This document shows, one piece after another, positions 55,990-64,000 of a stretch of 64,000 bases of DNA (positions are counted from its first letter, which is position 1; each line of letters begins with the position of its first letter). The notes beneath the pieces are model-generated. The model was given only the letters and a program-made list of their open reading frames with translations, searched no databases and was not told where the DNA came from. A program made the position numbers and the translations under genes. Location: NCBI RefSeq assembly GCF_042100115.1, contig NC_091276.1:2232001-2296000 (forward strand), in the 5' to 3' direction. This DNA is from Alternaria dauci. Its lineage: Eukaryota > Ascomycota > Dothideomycetes > Pleosporales > Pleosporaceae.

Positions 55990-56436
55990 TTACAAAAGAC
56001 CAGCGATGGCAAGGAGACCACCAGCAACGGCACCCATGGCAGGGACGTTGTTGTAGTCGGCAGCACCAGTGGAGCTAGCGGCAGCGGAGCTGGCAGCAGA
56101 AGCAGCAGAGCTAGCACGGCTGCCGATGGCGCTGGTAGCAGATGCGATCTCAGAGGCGCGCGAGCCAGTGGCGGTAGCGGCCTCGGACTCAAGGCTGCTA
56201 AGGGCGGCGGAGGCGTCGCTCTGGATGGAGGAGGCGATGGAGGAAGCAGCAGAGCCGGCCTCGCTGGTGAGGGACGCAGCGCCGGAACCAATGTCGGAGG
56301 TGAGTGAGCTGACGAGGGAGGCGATATCAGAGGGGGCGCCGCCGACGGCAGAGGTGACACGGGAGATGAGAGAGTCGACCTGGGCGTTGGCAACGCCGGC
56401 GGCGATGACGGCAGTGGCAATGGTGGAGAAACGCAT
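55990..56436 (-). CDS. Ala/Ser-rich GPI-anchored cell-wall protein
   Basis: A 148-residue protein with a signal peptide (residues 1-19, ending Val-Ala-Asn-Ala) and a mature chain almost wholly of Ala, Ser, Gly and Thr with evenly spaced Ile/Leu/Val. Motifs such as Ser-Ala-Ala-Ser-Ser recur. The C-terminus is hydrophobic (Ala-Val-Ala-Gly-Gly-Leu-Leu-Ala-Ile-Ala) after a short polar spacer with Asn-Asn, as expected for a GPI attachment signal. The upstream DNA is rich in pyrimidine tracts on the coding strand. This low-complexity design is common for fungal wall mannoprotein-type proteins; there is no enzymatic domain. A GTAAGT overlaps the stop codon, so an alternative 3' splice is possible but not needed. 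Confidence 0.75.
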   Translation of the reverse strand: MRFSTIATAVIAAGVANAQVDSLISRVTSAVGGAPSDIASLVSSLTSDIGSGAASLTSEAGSAASSIASSIQSDASAALSSLESEAATATGSRASEIASATSAIGSRASSAASAASSAAASSTGAADYNNVPAMGAVAGGLLAIAGLL

Positions 56437-59058
56437 CTTGATTGTGGTTGGGTTTGGTGGGCTGTTTGGGTGGGTAAGAGTTGGAAAGGTAGTAGTTTAT
56501 GTGGTGTGGAGAGTGTGTGTGTGAGTTGTGGATGGGGGTAGAAGGGCAGGGCGAGGTGAGGGCTCTTATACCAGACGAGTGCATAACAACTAGCGTGATT
56601 CCATGTCGCCATTCGCCATAGCCCCAGCCAGCAACAAACACGGCAGTCGCAGCCCTTGCTCGGTTGCGCCTCCTCCACATTTCCTAGCCACGCAAAGCCA
56701 GTGGCCGGTGACGCCACATGGCTCGCACTGGCCGTGTGCTTGACTGGATGCGGCGAACCATCGCAGCCCCATCCCAGTCATCGGCACCCGTTCCTGCTTT
56801 TTCCAGAGAAGCTTGATCCAAAGCCCTTTCACCGTCTGAGCCTATGACGTCGTTTGTCGCCCCTCCAATTCGTCCGCTCTGCAATGTATCGAGATTAACT
56901 GGGGGCGGGAGGCAGTGCCATCGAGCACCAAGGCCCGCTGCAGTCGTCCTGCAATGCCCCGTCTCATGCGTTTGGCTGAAAGACGGACGGCGAGGCCATG
57001 CCCACACGCCACTCTGGGCCACGATGAGGCGCCCAAACATGCTATTTCCAGCGTTGCACGTTGCCGTGATCAACTTACTCTGAAACAAGTAAGCACTTGT
57101 CTTGTCGCCTGGCCAAGCTTTCCGACCGCCAGCGCGATTAACGCGACGTGGAACTCGAGGTCCCTGGTTGCAGATTCAATTCGGCCGACATACAGCCAGT
57201 GACCGCTATAGCAACCAGCAGCACCCGACTCTCTAGCCCAACGTTTTCGTGTCTCGATGCTCAGCTCTTTGCATATGTACCACGATGCTGTACATGCGCG
57301 CGGCCCACCTGCTGTCAAGGCAACCAGGCCAGCAGTCACCGCCGCTTCCATCTAGGGGCCCCGGAGCTGGGTGCGCCTTTTGCCTTTCAAGGTGCCCATG
57401 AGACAAGCATGTCGTCATTGCCCGACCTTCTCTTGTGTTCCGAAGCCACCAATTTCTGAGACGGCCAACGCTCCCCCCGAAACCCGGGCGCACGTCACTG
57501 CAGAGGCCGAGACGACGGCTATGACGAAGAGTAATCTTGGATGAACACGGTGGTTCGAGCAGACGGTGAATTCGAGGCGGCAAGGCAGGACTGGCGGTGC
57601 CTGGCCACGCATCCCTACTCGGGTATTCGCGTCGCAACCCTGTCCCGATTAGCGCCAAGCCCGTCCTTGCCGGTACCCCAAAGCTAGCCCACCGCATTCG
57701 CCCATTTGCCATGGGATTTCATCAGAACTTCTTCATCTTTCGATCGTCGGTTCTCGTTCCCGACGCGCGTTGTTGATGTCACTTCTGTTCCTCTAGCATG
57801 GTTCGAGTCACGACGTTTTTCCGGCCCCGACGCCGCCCACTTCCCCCTTTGCCGCGCGCTTTTCCATTGCCATGACTAAGAGTATTCGTCGCGCCCCCAC
57901 GAGACTCGCATTGACAAATGCCACAGCAGGTATTATGCCACGAGACGCGTGCTTAGCACATTCTCTTTCCCACGAACACGTGGAACCCCTCTTGTCATCG
58001 CTGGAGACGTTTCGATTCGTCGTAGGGAGCACACGTCGCTCCTGTTTTACAGGCCCGGGCGATTTAGCCTCTTCCAGCTACTAAGCTGACGGCTACTGTA
58101 GTGTTCGCAGGTTGAGCTACCAAGTGGGCTGACAGGTCGTCTCGCAGTCAAGCTGATTTAGTTATACAAGAGACGTTGAGCCGTTGCTGACATCTTTGGT
58201 TAGCGCCTACTTCGCTTACTCACTTGCTTGCCTGATCCAACTCAGCGATAACCAGGCAATATCCGTATCTTTTCCTCCATCTCACAAACATGTGCGTGCG
58301 ACATGCACCCCTACTTCTTGTCCCAACCCCCGATGGTCTTGATCAATACTCTCCTGAATGGCTCCATTGTTCATGAAAAAGGCTGCTACCATCCCTTTTC
58401 AGTCTTGGGGTGCCTGATGCCAATACAGAGGGCGTCGTCGTAGCCGCTGAGGCTGTACACCAACATCATGTGTGACAGCGCATCGTAACAACACCAAATA
58501 AGAGCTCGTGTGGCCCGCCTCAAGCGCTAGAAGAACACATTGAGTGGAGACATGTTACCTTTTCGGCGCTCCTCTCGCTTTTCCACGCCCGTTTTATTTA
58601 ATTCCGACAGAGCACGGTCGCATTTCACTCAGATTTGTCATGGGCTAGTACAGCACATTGCCCTCTTGAAGTCGCATGAGAGTGTAGGAACACATCTTTA
58701 TCACCATCTTTGGGGCGCATGCCAGACTCTGATCAAGTGCGATGGATTTAAGAAACAAGACAGTCGACCCATTAACCCGCTGAGCCACATTCTTCACGTC
58801 AAGGTACGCACCATTTGCAGCAAGCGCAGGAGGCTTCCACATGTGGGCTACCAAGGCTGTGATCGCTTGAGACCCATACAGATGGCGCTTAGTTGCATAC
58901 GACTGGAATGTAGTGCTCAGCATTCCGGTAAAGGGCTTTGTTAGCTGGAATCCTTCTTATCTGCATAACCAGTTCAGAGCCTGCCTGAATCGTCTTGTTG
59001 ATGGCTCCTGTTTGTATACCAACGCTGTGACAGTTAGGCTGAGTACGACAGCACAACC
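56437..59058. other. Large gene-poor tract
   Basis: 2.6 kb without a convincing gene. The part at 56.6-57.9 kb is GC-richer and open in many frames on both strands, none with coding composition. No tRNA, rRNA or transposon ends recognised. Confidence 0.4.
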
Positions 59059-59505
59059 ATGGCCATGTTATCCACCACTGCAGAACCTTCCGCCCACACG
59101 TCTTCACCAAAGCACCGCGCCGCTCAGATCATGACATCCCCGACAAACTCTGGCACGGACGACGGCCGTTCGCTCTCAACCCCAACCGCGATCGGAATCG
59201 GCGTCGCTATCGGCATCGTCGGTACCGTATTTATCCTAGTTATAACACTATTACTCCATCGTGCATGGACACTCCGTCGCCCACAGCCTACAAGAGGATA
59301 CCGGCAGGCCAAGCTTTGGAAGGGCTTTGAGCCAGTCACACCTAGCACGGCAAGAACGACCTTTGTCGGAACCAGAATGACAAATATATACTTGACGGAG
59401 CTGCCGACACCAGTCACGCCTGCATTCCTCATGAGTCCGCCGCTGCAAAGAGGGGAAGAGCATGAGTATGAGAATAGGGATCGACGGCACAGCGAGCCTG
59501 CTTGA
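59059..59505 (+). CDS. Hypothetical 148-residue single-pass membrane protein
   Basis: Single frame from ATG at 59059. A Ser/Thr-rich N-terminal part of about 42 residues is followed by one long membrane helix (about residues 44-67, Ile-Gly-Ile-Gly-Val-Ala-Ile-Gly-Ile-Val). A basic stop-transfer segment (Arg-Arg-Pro-Gln-Pro-Thr-Arg) and a cytosolic tail with Thr-Pro repeats and an acidic end complete it. No cleavable signal peptide is obvious. Similar in plan to the proteins at 53221-53982 and 54331-54756, though not clearly homologous. Function unknown. Confidence 0.5.
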   Translation: MAMLSTTAEPSAHTSSPKHRAAQIMTSPTNSGTDDGRSLSTPTAIGIGVAIGIVGTVFILVITLLLHRAWTLRRPQPTRGYRQAKLWKGFEPVTPSTARTTFVGTRMTNIYLTELPTPVTPAFLMSPPLQRGEEHEYENRDRRHSEPA

Positions 59506-59521
59506 TAGCAGTGTATAATTT

Positions 59522-60375
59522 TCAGAACGGATCCGATGCCTGCAGTGTACTGATTCCACGAACATACCCTCGCAAATACGATTTCAACGACCAACGCAAA
59601 ACAATACCAGCCACCAATCTGAAATGGAAGCGCCTATCCATTCCCTTTCCAGATTCCCGACAACGCATCCTTGAACATGGTTCTCCAGGATTAGTGCTCG
59701 AATTCGACTTGTCCTCAACTGCCACTACACCTGACCACCCTCTGTTCATTCGTAGGTCTTTCAGGAGAGCTCGGATTCGCTTTCTTCGATTGCAGGTCTC
59801 CTCACCTTGGACAGGGCACCAACGGAGCCGCTTCGATGGCGCTTGGCCTGCGATTGCCGCCGCTTGCTCTTGAAGCTTCTTGATCATCTCGCGCGCTGTT
59901 GCAAGCTCCACCTTTAGACGGCCGTTCTCATAAGTCAGACGCTCGATCCCAGATTTGAGTGCGATCTCGGATCCAGGTTCTTTAGCAGGTGGCTCTGCGA
60001 CCAGTTTTTCCGGAGCACATCCCAGCGCGGGGAGTTCAGCTCGGATTCCTCTGACCAAACATGCAATCTGGATTCTGATGTGAAATGAGCCTGACCAAAT
60101 CTGCCTTGTGCTGCAGGCTGATACCACCACGCCTTGCAAAGGTGGCAGCTGGGGCACTATCAACTTCTCCTATTGGGTACAGTTGGCCATCTTGATGGTC
60201 AGCTGCAAGGGTGGTATCGAAGTAGGTCGAGAAGTAGGAAACAGTAAAAAGGTGAGTTCGATTGCCAAAGTTATCGGCGCGCGTCGTCCACGCAAAAGTA
60301 TACCGGCTAACTGCAGTAGGTAGGCGCGTCGGAGTAAAGGCCAAGTGACGACCGTCTACAGGAGCAAATGGAGGG
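59522..60375 (-). pseudogene. Unresolved spliced gene or broken gene with a coil segment
   Basis: Two coding-like minus-strand frames overlap here in different phases. The upstream one (about 60036-60375) has a folded-looking composition with Phe-Thr-Val-Ser-Tyr-Phe-Ser-Thr-Tyr-Phe and has no ATG. It may start at an acceptor near 60376, where a TAG precedes it. The downstream one (59522-60163) carries a coiled-coil segment (Arg-Leu-Thr-Tyr-Glu-Asn-Gly-Arg-Leu-Lys, then Ile-Lys-Lys-Leu-Gln-Glu-Gln). I could not join them with a consensus intron. It may therefore be a gene with an intron I missed, a frameshifted relic, or a fragment. Family not recognised. Confidence 0.3.
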
Positions 60376-60892
60376 CAGCATGTTGAGAACTATGCATCAG
60401 ATGGCAGCAATCTCTGATCTTGCGTCCCATATAGAGTACGAATCGTGGGAAAATTCAGCATATATACAATTCGAAATGCAAGCGGCACGATACCGTTACA
60501 TTGTCCAATTGCAGAACCTGAGAAGAGGAACAAGAGGCAAAAGCCATCTTACAGACTAGCGTGTCCGTCACTATTGCGAGCTTGCTACTGATTTGGTCCA
60601 TCAGCATCTTACGGAGTTCAACATGTTACCCACATTTACTAGAACATGTATTGCTAGAGCAATCAAAAAGCACGACAAGTCTGATAAAGCAAGCGACATT
60701 GCTGGATCAGTTCTGCTGTTGTGCGACGACAATGTCATATGGACCAGATTCCCATTTATGATGTTGTAAGTGGAGAAATCATGCGTGCTATCGATAGCGA
60801 TGATCTGCCCCACCTGCCATGGCCACAAAACTTTGCAAAAAGAAAACCGTGATCCCACTTGAGCTCTGCAAAGAGCTGGCATCGTGGTGAGC

Positions 60893-60898
60893 AAAAAA
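60893..60898 (-). terminator. Pol III oligo-T terminator of tRNA-Arg
   Basis: Six consecutive Ts on the minus strand, one nucleotide after the discriminator base of the tRNA. This is the usual RNA polymerase III stop signal and suggests the gene is intact as a Pol III unit. Confidence 0.8.
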
Positions 60899-60899
60899 G

Positions 60900-61022
60900 C
60901 GACCGATGTGGGACTCGAACTATGGTCTGATTAGTATCTATGTTTGGAACGGTTAGTGGGATGAACTTACCCCACAGCCTCAGCCTTAGGAGGGCTGCGC
61001 GCTACCATTGCGCCAACCGGCC
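60900..61022 (-). tRNA. tRNA-Arg (anticodon CCU) with 51-nt insertion in the T-arm
   Basis: Read 61022 to 60900, the gene folds into a full cloverleaf. The acceptor stem has seven pairs including two G-T wobbles. The D-arm is a 4-bp stem with loop AATGGTA. The anticodon stem CAGCC/GGCTG carries loop CTCCTAA (anticodon CCT, decoding AGG as Arg). The variable loop is AGGCT, the T-stem GTGGG/CCCAC and the T-loop TTCGAGT. The single departure is 51 nt (60920-60970) between T-stem position 53 and T-loop position 54. Without it the RNA is 72 nt with every stem paired. An A-box-like TGGCGCAATGG is present. Six Ts follow the discriminator. There is no intron at the normal 37/38 site. Confidence 0.85.
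60920..60970 (-). other. Spliceosomal-intron-like insertion inside tRNA-Arg(CCU)
   Basis: The 51-nt insert begins GTAAGTT, contains CACTAACC at 60951-60958 and ATACTAATC at 60929-60937, and ends CATAG. Introns in the protein genes of this window have the same donor (GTAAGT), the same ATACTAAC-type branch box and sizes of mostly 45-57 nt. The cut point is exact to within one G. After removal the T-arm is perfect. The final G of the insert sits before TTCGAGTCC, so a near-consensus B-box remains even in the unspliced gene. Confidence 0.7.
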
Positions 61023-61449
61023 AGATGCTTCTTATTGGAGAAACCACGAGTGTATCTATATATATTGTAATAGCAAATGTCCACCAGGAAAGCATCCTGA
61101 ACGAACAGCACACGTGCTTCAAGACATCGCTCTTTCAACCTAAATCGGCCAAGCTCGGCTCTCGACATTCGGTCCATTCATAATGATGAGACTTCTTTCT
61201 CCAGGGTCCGATAACTGAACCTTCTACAAGAACACAAAGAACCAAGACCAAAATGACTACACATACATGTCCGTGATGGCATTTCTCAAATACTATTCCC
61301 CAACTTTCACTATATACCCGTTTCGTAGTAACACACTCGCTATTTGAACAAGGAACCGCCAAACCAAAGTATCGTAAAACATGGCCAGAACATAGATGCG
61401 TAACCATCAACCCGTCACTTCCCCCCAAGTCCTCATGATCAAAGCGCGA
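61023..61449. other. Intergenic, nothing further recognised
   Basis: 5' flank of the tRNA gene and 3' flank of SPO7. No coding frame of note. Confidence 0.5.
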
Positions 61450-63000
61450 TCAAGCACTCTCGGCCCTTCCACTACTGTTGCTACTACCTTCGCGACTACT
61501 CCTCCTCTTTCCGACCAGTCGAACCGGCGGTCTCATATCGCTTCTCCCCTCAGTCGCAGCCTCATACCCCCTATCTTCATCCATCTCACTCATGCTCGAC
61601 GCATTACTCAACATACTGGTTCTCTTGCTTTGCCAGGGTAGATTCCCCTCACTAGGCGTACTAGGTCGAGAGCCCACGCTACTTCTCTGTGGCGGTTGTC
61701 TTGCCGACTGCGCGTTACCCTGTGTGATGGTCGAGCTGGAGCGGAGAGAAGACTTGCGGCTGGTAGTTGTACTGGTGGACGTGTTACTCCATCGACGCTC
61801 ACGGCTTTCGGCAGGCCGGAGACGACCGTCCAAGTCGAGGTCCGGGGTGGGTGTTGTGCTTCGCGAGGAGCTACGGGAATGTGATCCGTCCCTTCCTCTG
61901 GGGGTTTGCAGCAGACTTTGTCGCCGTTTCCGTGAGCCCGAGTGCGAGAGGCTGTGGCTGTGACCGTGGAGATGGCCGCTCTTTTCTACGTCGGCGCTTC
62001 GCCCGCTGAGACCGCGGGCGCGCTTCCAGCCTCGCCAGCCGGTCCACCATAGCCAGCCTCCCTCTTCCCTTGCAATCTCGCGTTGTCTGGCGCGGACGCG
62101 TTTCCGCAGCTCTGCTCGTCGCTCGTTTTCCGTGGCCCAATATTCGTTCCTGTAAACTTCCCACTCTTGGCGGAAGTCGGGTGTGAAGGGCTTCGGGAGG
62201 AGGAGGAGCTTGATGTAGTCGCCTCCCGGTGCAATGTCTTCCTCGGCGTATTCTTTGCCGTCTTCGACGATGCGATGGCGGGGTCGGCCGCCGTCCAAAG
62301 CATGCTTGTTTTCCTGCGCAACGTTGATGAAGTGGTAGGAACTGCCGCCCTGCTCTCCACCCCACAGGCCACCGGAGAAGGGCACGACAAAGCGACCCCA
62401 TTCCACCAGCTCTCTCCACCACGGCCCCCGTATGACGACAATCTTGGCATTCATGCCTCTGAGGCCTCGATTTGCAACGCCGATCCACCGGCGCGGCCAT
62501 CTCACTCCTCTCTCCCATTGTCCAGTGGCCCAAAAGAGCAGCGCGGTGACGACGCCAGTTATGAAGCCAACCTTTTGCAGCATATCAACGAGCCAGTACT
62601 GTGACCCTCCAATACCTTTGCCGTCCTCTCGTGGGCGCAGCCACAGCAGGTAGAAGCAGAAGCCTATCCATACTGCCAACAGCGTGAGGACGAACGTGTT
62701 CTGCCGCCGGCGGGCGCGCAGGGTAAGATACTGGCTGCGAAGACTGGCTTCGAGTATGAGGAGGTTCAGGTAGATCTGCGGCGGCGACGAGGGGAGGAGG
62801 GACGTCGGGTCGCTGAGGACGGGGGGTCGCGGCGTCTTGATGGTGGGCAGGCGGCCGTTGTTGGCATTGTGGGGTGTGTCTTGGAGGATGGAAGCAGAGT
62901 ACGGCGGCGGGTCGCGCTCGACGCTTTCAGCGACCCTGTTCAGGCTTGTGCTCGGCGGCGGTGCACCTTTGACAATCTGGTCGAGTGTCTGCGGCGCCAT
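61450..63000 (-). CDS. SPO7: Spo7-like regulatory subunit of the Nem1-Spo7 phosphatase
   Basis: Spo7 binds the phosphatase Nem1 at the nuclear/ER membrane; the pair dephosphorylates the phosphatidate phosphatase Pah1 and so controls lipid and nuclear membrane growth. Single exon, 516 residues from the ATG at 63000. A disordered Pro-rich N-terminus leads to the family block Ile-Tyr-Leu-Asn-Leu-Leu-Ile-Leu-Glu-Ala-Ser-Leu-Arg near residue 76. Two membrane helices follow at about residues 101-122 and 136-163. The cytosolic part contains Tyr-Ile-Lys-Leu-Leu-Leu-Leu-Pro-Lys-Pro-Phe and Asp-Phe-Arg-Gln-Glu-Trp-Glu-x-Tyr-Arg-x-Glu-Tyr-Trp. The last 180 residues are Ser/Arg-rich and probably phosphorylated. 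It is longer than the yeast protein because of this tail. Confidence 0.9.
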   Translation of the reverse strand: MAPQTLDQIVKGAPPPSTSLNRVAESVERDPPPYSASILQDTPHNANNGRLPTIKTPRPPVLSDPTSLLPSSPPQIYLNLLILEASLRSQYLTLRARRRQNTFVLTLLAVWIGFCFYLLWLRPREDGKGIGGSQYWLVDMLQKVGFITGVVTALLFWATGQWERGVRWPRRWIGVANRGLRGMNAKIVVIRGPWWRELVEWGRFVVPFSGGLWGGEQGGSSYHFINVAQENKHALDGGRPRHRIVEDGKEYAEEDIAPGGDYIKLLLLPKPFTPDFRQEWEVYRNEYWATENERRAELRKRVRARQREIAREEGGWLWWTGWRGWKRARGLSGRSADVEKSGHLHGHSHSLSHSGSRKRRQSLLQTPRGRDGSHSRSSSRSTTPTPDLDLDGRLRPAESRERRWSNTSTSTTTSRKSSLRSSSTITQGNAQSARQPPQRSSVGSRPSTPSEGNLPWQSKRTSMLSNASSMSEMDEDRGYEAATEGRSDMRPPVRLVGKRRSSREGSSNSSGRAESA

Positions 63001-63679
63001 CAATTACTTCTCTCCACCGTCAAATGATGTCGTGTTGGCGGTGCGTATGGCAATGACATGTGAATGCGACACGGGCGGCGGCTATGTAGATGGTGGTGCG
63101 GGTATGCTATGCGTGACTCGAGTCTGTCTTCTACTTGCTCTTCTTCTTCTCTCTGTCATCATCAGACGAGTCGCGTACACGTTCAGCAGAATGCGCAGCG
63201 CGTCGGGAGGGGTACTCGTGCCTATATCGAGCGAATGCTGTGTTTCCGGCGCGAGTCGGTCAGCCGCTCCGATGATGCACCTGTCTCGCTTAGCCGGAGC
63301 GGTGAAGACATGGATTGCTGGCATACAACTCTACCCCACAATGCTAGCTCCGTATAGGCAGGCTCATTCACTGAGATGGCTGCCACCACCTTAGCCCTGC
63401 AGCAGTCACCACCAGTTTCGACGGAACGGAGCGGGGGTGAAATATGCAGGGGCTCATGTGAGATCGTCTTGCGGAAGTGAGGGGTCCCTTTCACCCATGC
63501 AAATCAACCACACGGGTGGGTCGACGTGGAGAGGGCATCACGAAGTATGCGTGGAAGAATATCTGGTGTTGAAGAGACTCTATACTGAGACACAGTGGCA
63601 TGATCCAACATGCCCAAACTTGGAACGCTATACCGAGACCAAACGCCAAACAATGCAAATCCTTCTAACACGCAGACTT
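63001..63679. other. Promoter and 5' region of SPO7; 3' flank of the Cld1-like gene
   Basis: 0.68 kb, pyrimidine-rich on the SPO7 coding strand near 63120-63180. No gene seen. Confidence 0.45.
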
Positions 63680-64000
63680 CTATGCATGACCCCGCCCTTG
63701 CTCTCTCCGTCTAACTTCGTTCATCTCTTCCAACATGACGCGGTTGAACTGCTCCCAGCCATCCAGGTACACGTGGTGGCCGGCCTTGTGAATGATAACC
63801 ACCTTGCCTATGCCATGGTCGTTCTTCTTTTCCTCGGCCGATGCGTTTGCTAGCAGGCGCTCACGTTCTTGCCTCATCTTCTCCTCGGCCGCATACCCGC
63901 CAGCCACGTCCATCCAGTCGTTCTCTCCATACATGAAAATGACTGGGTAGCCTGTCTCGCGTTGCGCGGTAGAACTACCGGCGGCATCGCCGTCTGCGGT
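63680..64000 (-). CDS. Alpha/beta hydrolase, Cld1/ABHD5-like (C-terminal part, cut by window end)
   Basis: The frame runs off the right edge, so only the last 106 residues are seen. The segment Phe-Met-Tyr-Gly-Glu-Asn-Asp-Trp-Met-Asp holds the acid position typical of the Cld1/ICT1/ABHD4-5 group. Ala-Gly-His-His-Val-Tyr-Leu-Asp carries the catalytic His. Yeast Cld1 is a mitochondrial cardiolipin-specific phospholipase; other members are lysophosphatidate acyltransferase- or lipase-related. The nucleophile elbow lies beyond the window. A charged helix rich in Glu/Arg/Lys sits between the acid and the His, as in fungal members. Stop codon at 63680-63682. Confidence 0.85.
   Translation of the reverse strand, partial: TADGDAAGSSTAQRETGYPVIFMYGENDWMDVAGGYAAEEKMRQERERLLANASAEEKKNDHGIGKVVIIHKAGHHVYLDGWEQFNRVMLEEMNEVRRREQGRGHA

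Noticed and set aside
57233..57712. 159-codon minus-strand frame in a GC-rich stretch
   Set aside because: Many frames are open here on both strands because of base composition; none shows coding-like codon use.
60961..61022. Ordinary tRNA intron at position 37/38, or a tRNA starting elsewhere
   Set aside because: The anticodon arm is complete and fully paired without any insert, and no alternative cloverleaf places the extra bases in the anticodon loop.
1..64000. CRISPR arrays, operons, ribosome binding sites
   Set aside because: The window is eukaryotic: spliced genes and Pol III tRNA; no regularly spaced repeats were found.

Overview
The window is 64 kb of a filamentous ascomycete nuclear genome, most likely a dothideomycete of the Pleosporales type. 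This is judged from the gene content (DASH subunit ASK1, Spo7, Met8, Pep7, fungal bestrophin, a fungal regulator of the DUF3468 kind), the short introns (about 45-83 nt, GTANGT donors, CTAAC/CTAAT branch sites) and the small secreted proteins. The species cannot be fixed from sequence alone. Exon joins were worked out by hand; for the conserved genes every joined reading frame is divisible by three and restores the family sequence across each junction.

Layout. 0-1.7 kb: two small secreted six-cysteine proteins, an apparent tandem pair. 1.7-9.4 kb: METTL16-type RNA methyltransferase, siroheme enzyme Met8, divergent Rab5 effector Pep7/Vac1 with a 23-nt microexon, and a bestrophin-family channel. 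10.6-14.6 kb: two unrecognised proteins. 15.5-17.5 kb: glutaminyl-tRNA synthetase. 17.5-21.8 kb: a gene-poor tract with diverged duplicated blocks, one pair split by about 1.3 kb that carries a 264-aa reading frame. 21.8-27.7 kb: a fungal regulator-like protein without a zinc cluster, then the P5A ATPase Spf1. 29.9-33.2 kb: a 91-aa protein, a paraoxonase-like protein and a HAD hydrolase. 33.5-43.5 kb: a SNF2/RING helicase, type II PI 4-kinase Lsb6, ASK1, and a short-chain dehydrogenase with a likely mitochondrial presequence. 44.9-49.1 kb: four small unrecognised proteins. 50.4-52.8 kb: a secreted copper amine oxidase. 53.2-59.5 kb: small single-pass or GPI-anchored surface proteins in gene-poor DNA. 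59.5-60.4 kb: an unresolved gene or relic. 60.9-61.0 kb: a tRNA-Arg(CCU) gene. 61.4-64 kb: Spo7, and the C-terminal end of a Cld1/ABHD-type hydrolase cut by the window edge.

Most genes are unconnected housekeeping genes. Several serve membranes: Lsb6 and Pep7 in phosphoinositide and endosomal traffic, Spf1 in the ER, Spo7 in phosphatidate control, the Cld1-like hydrolase in lipid remodelling.

The most unusual object is the tRNA gene at 60,900-61,022 (minus). It forms a complete tRNA-Arg(CCU) cloverleaf except for 51 nt inserted exactly between the 5' T-stem and the T-loop. The insert starts GTAAGT, holds CTAAC and TACTAAT branch-like boxes, ends in TAG, and matches the size of the mRNA introns around it. 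It looks like a spliceosomal intron inside a Pol III tRNA gene.
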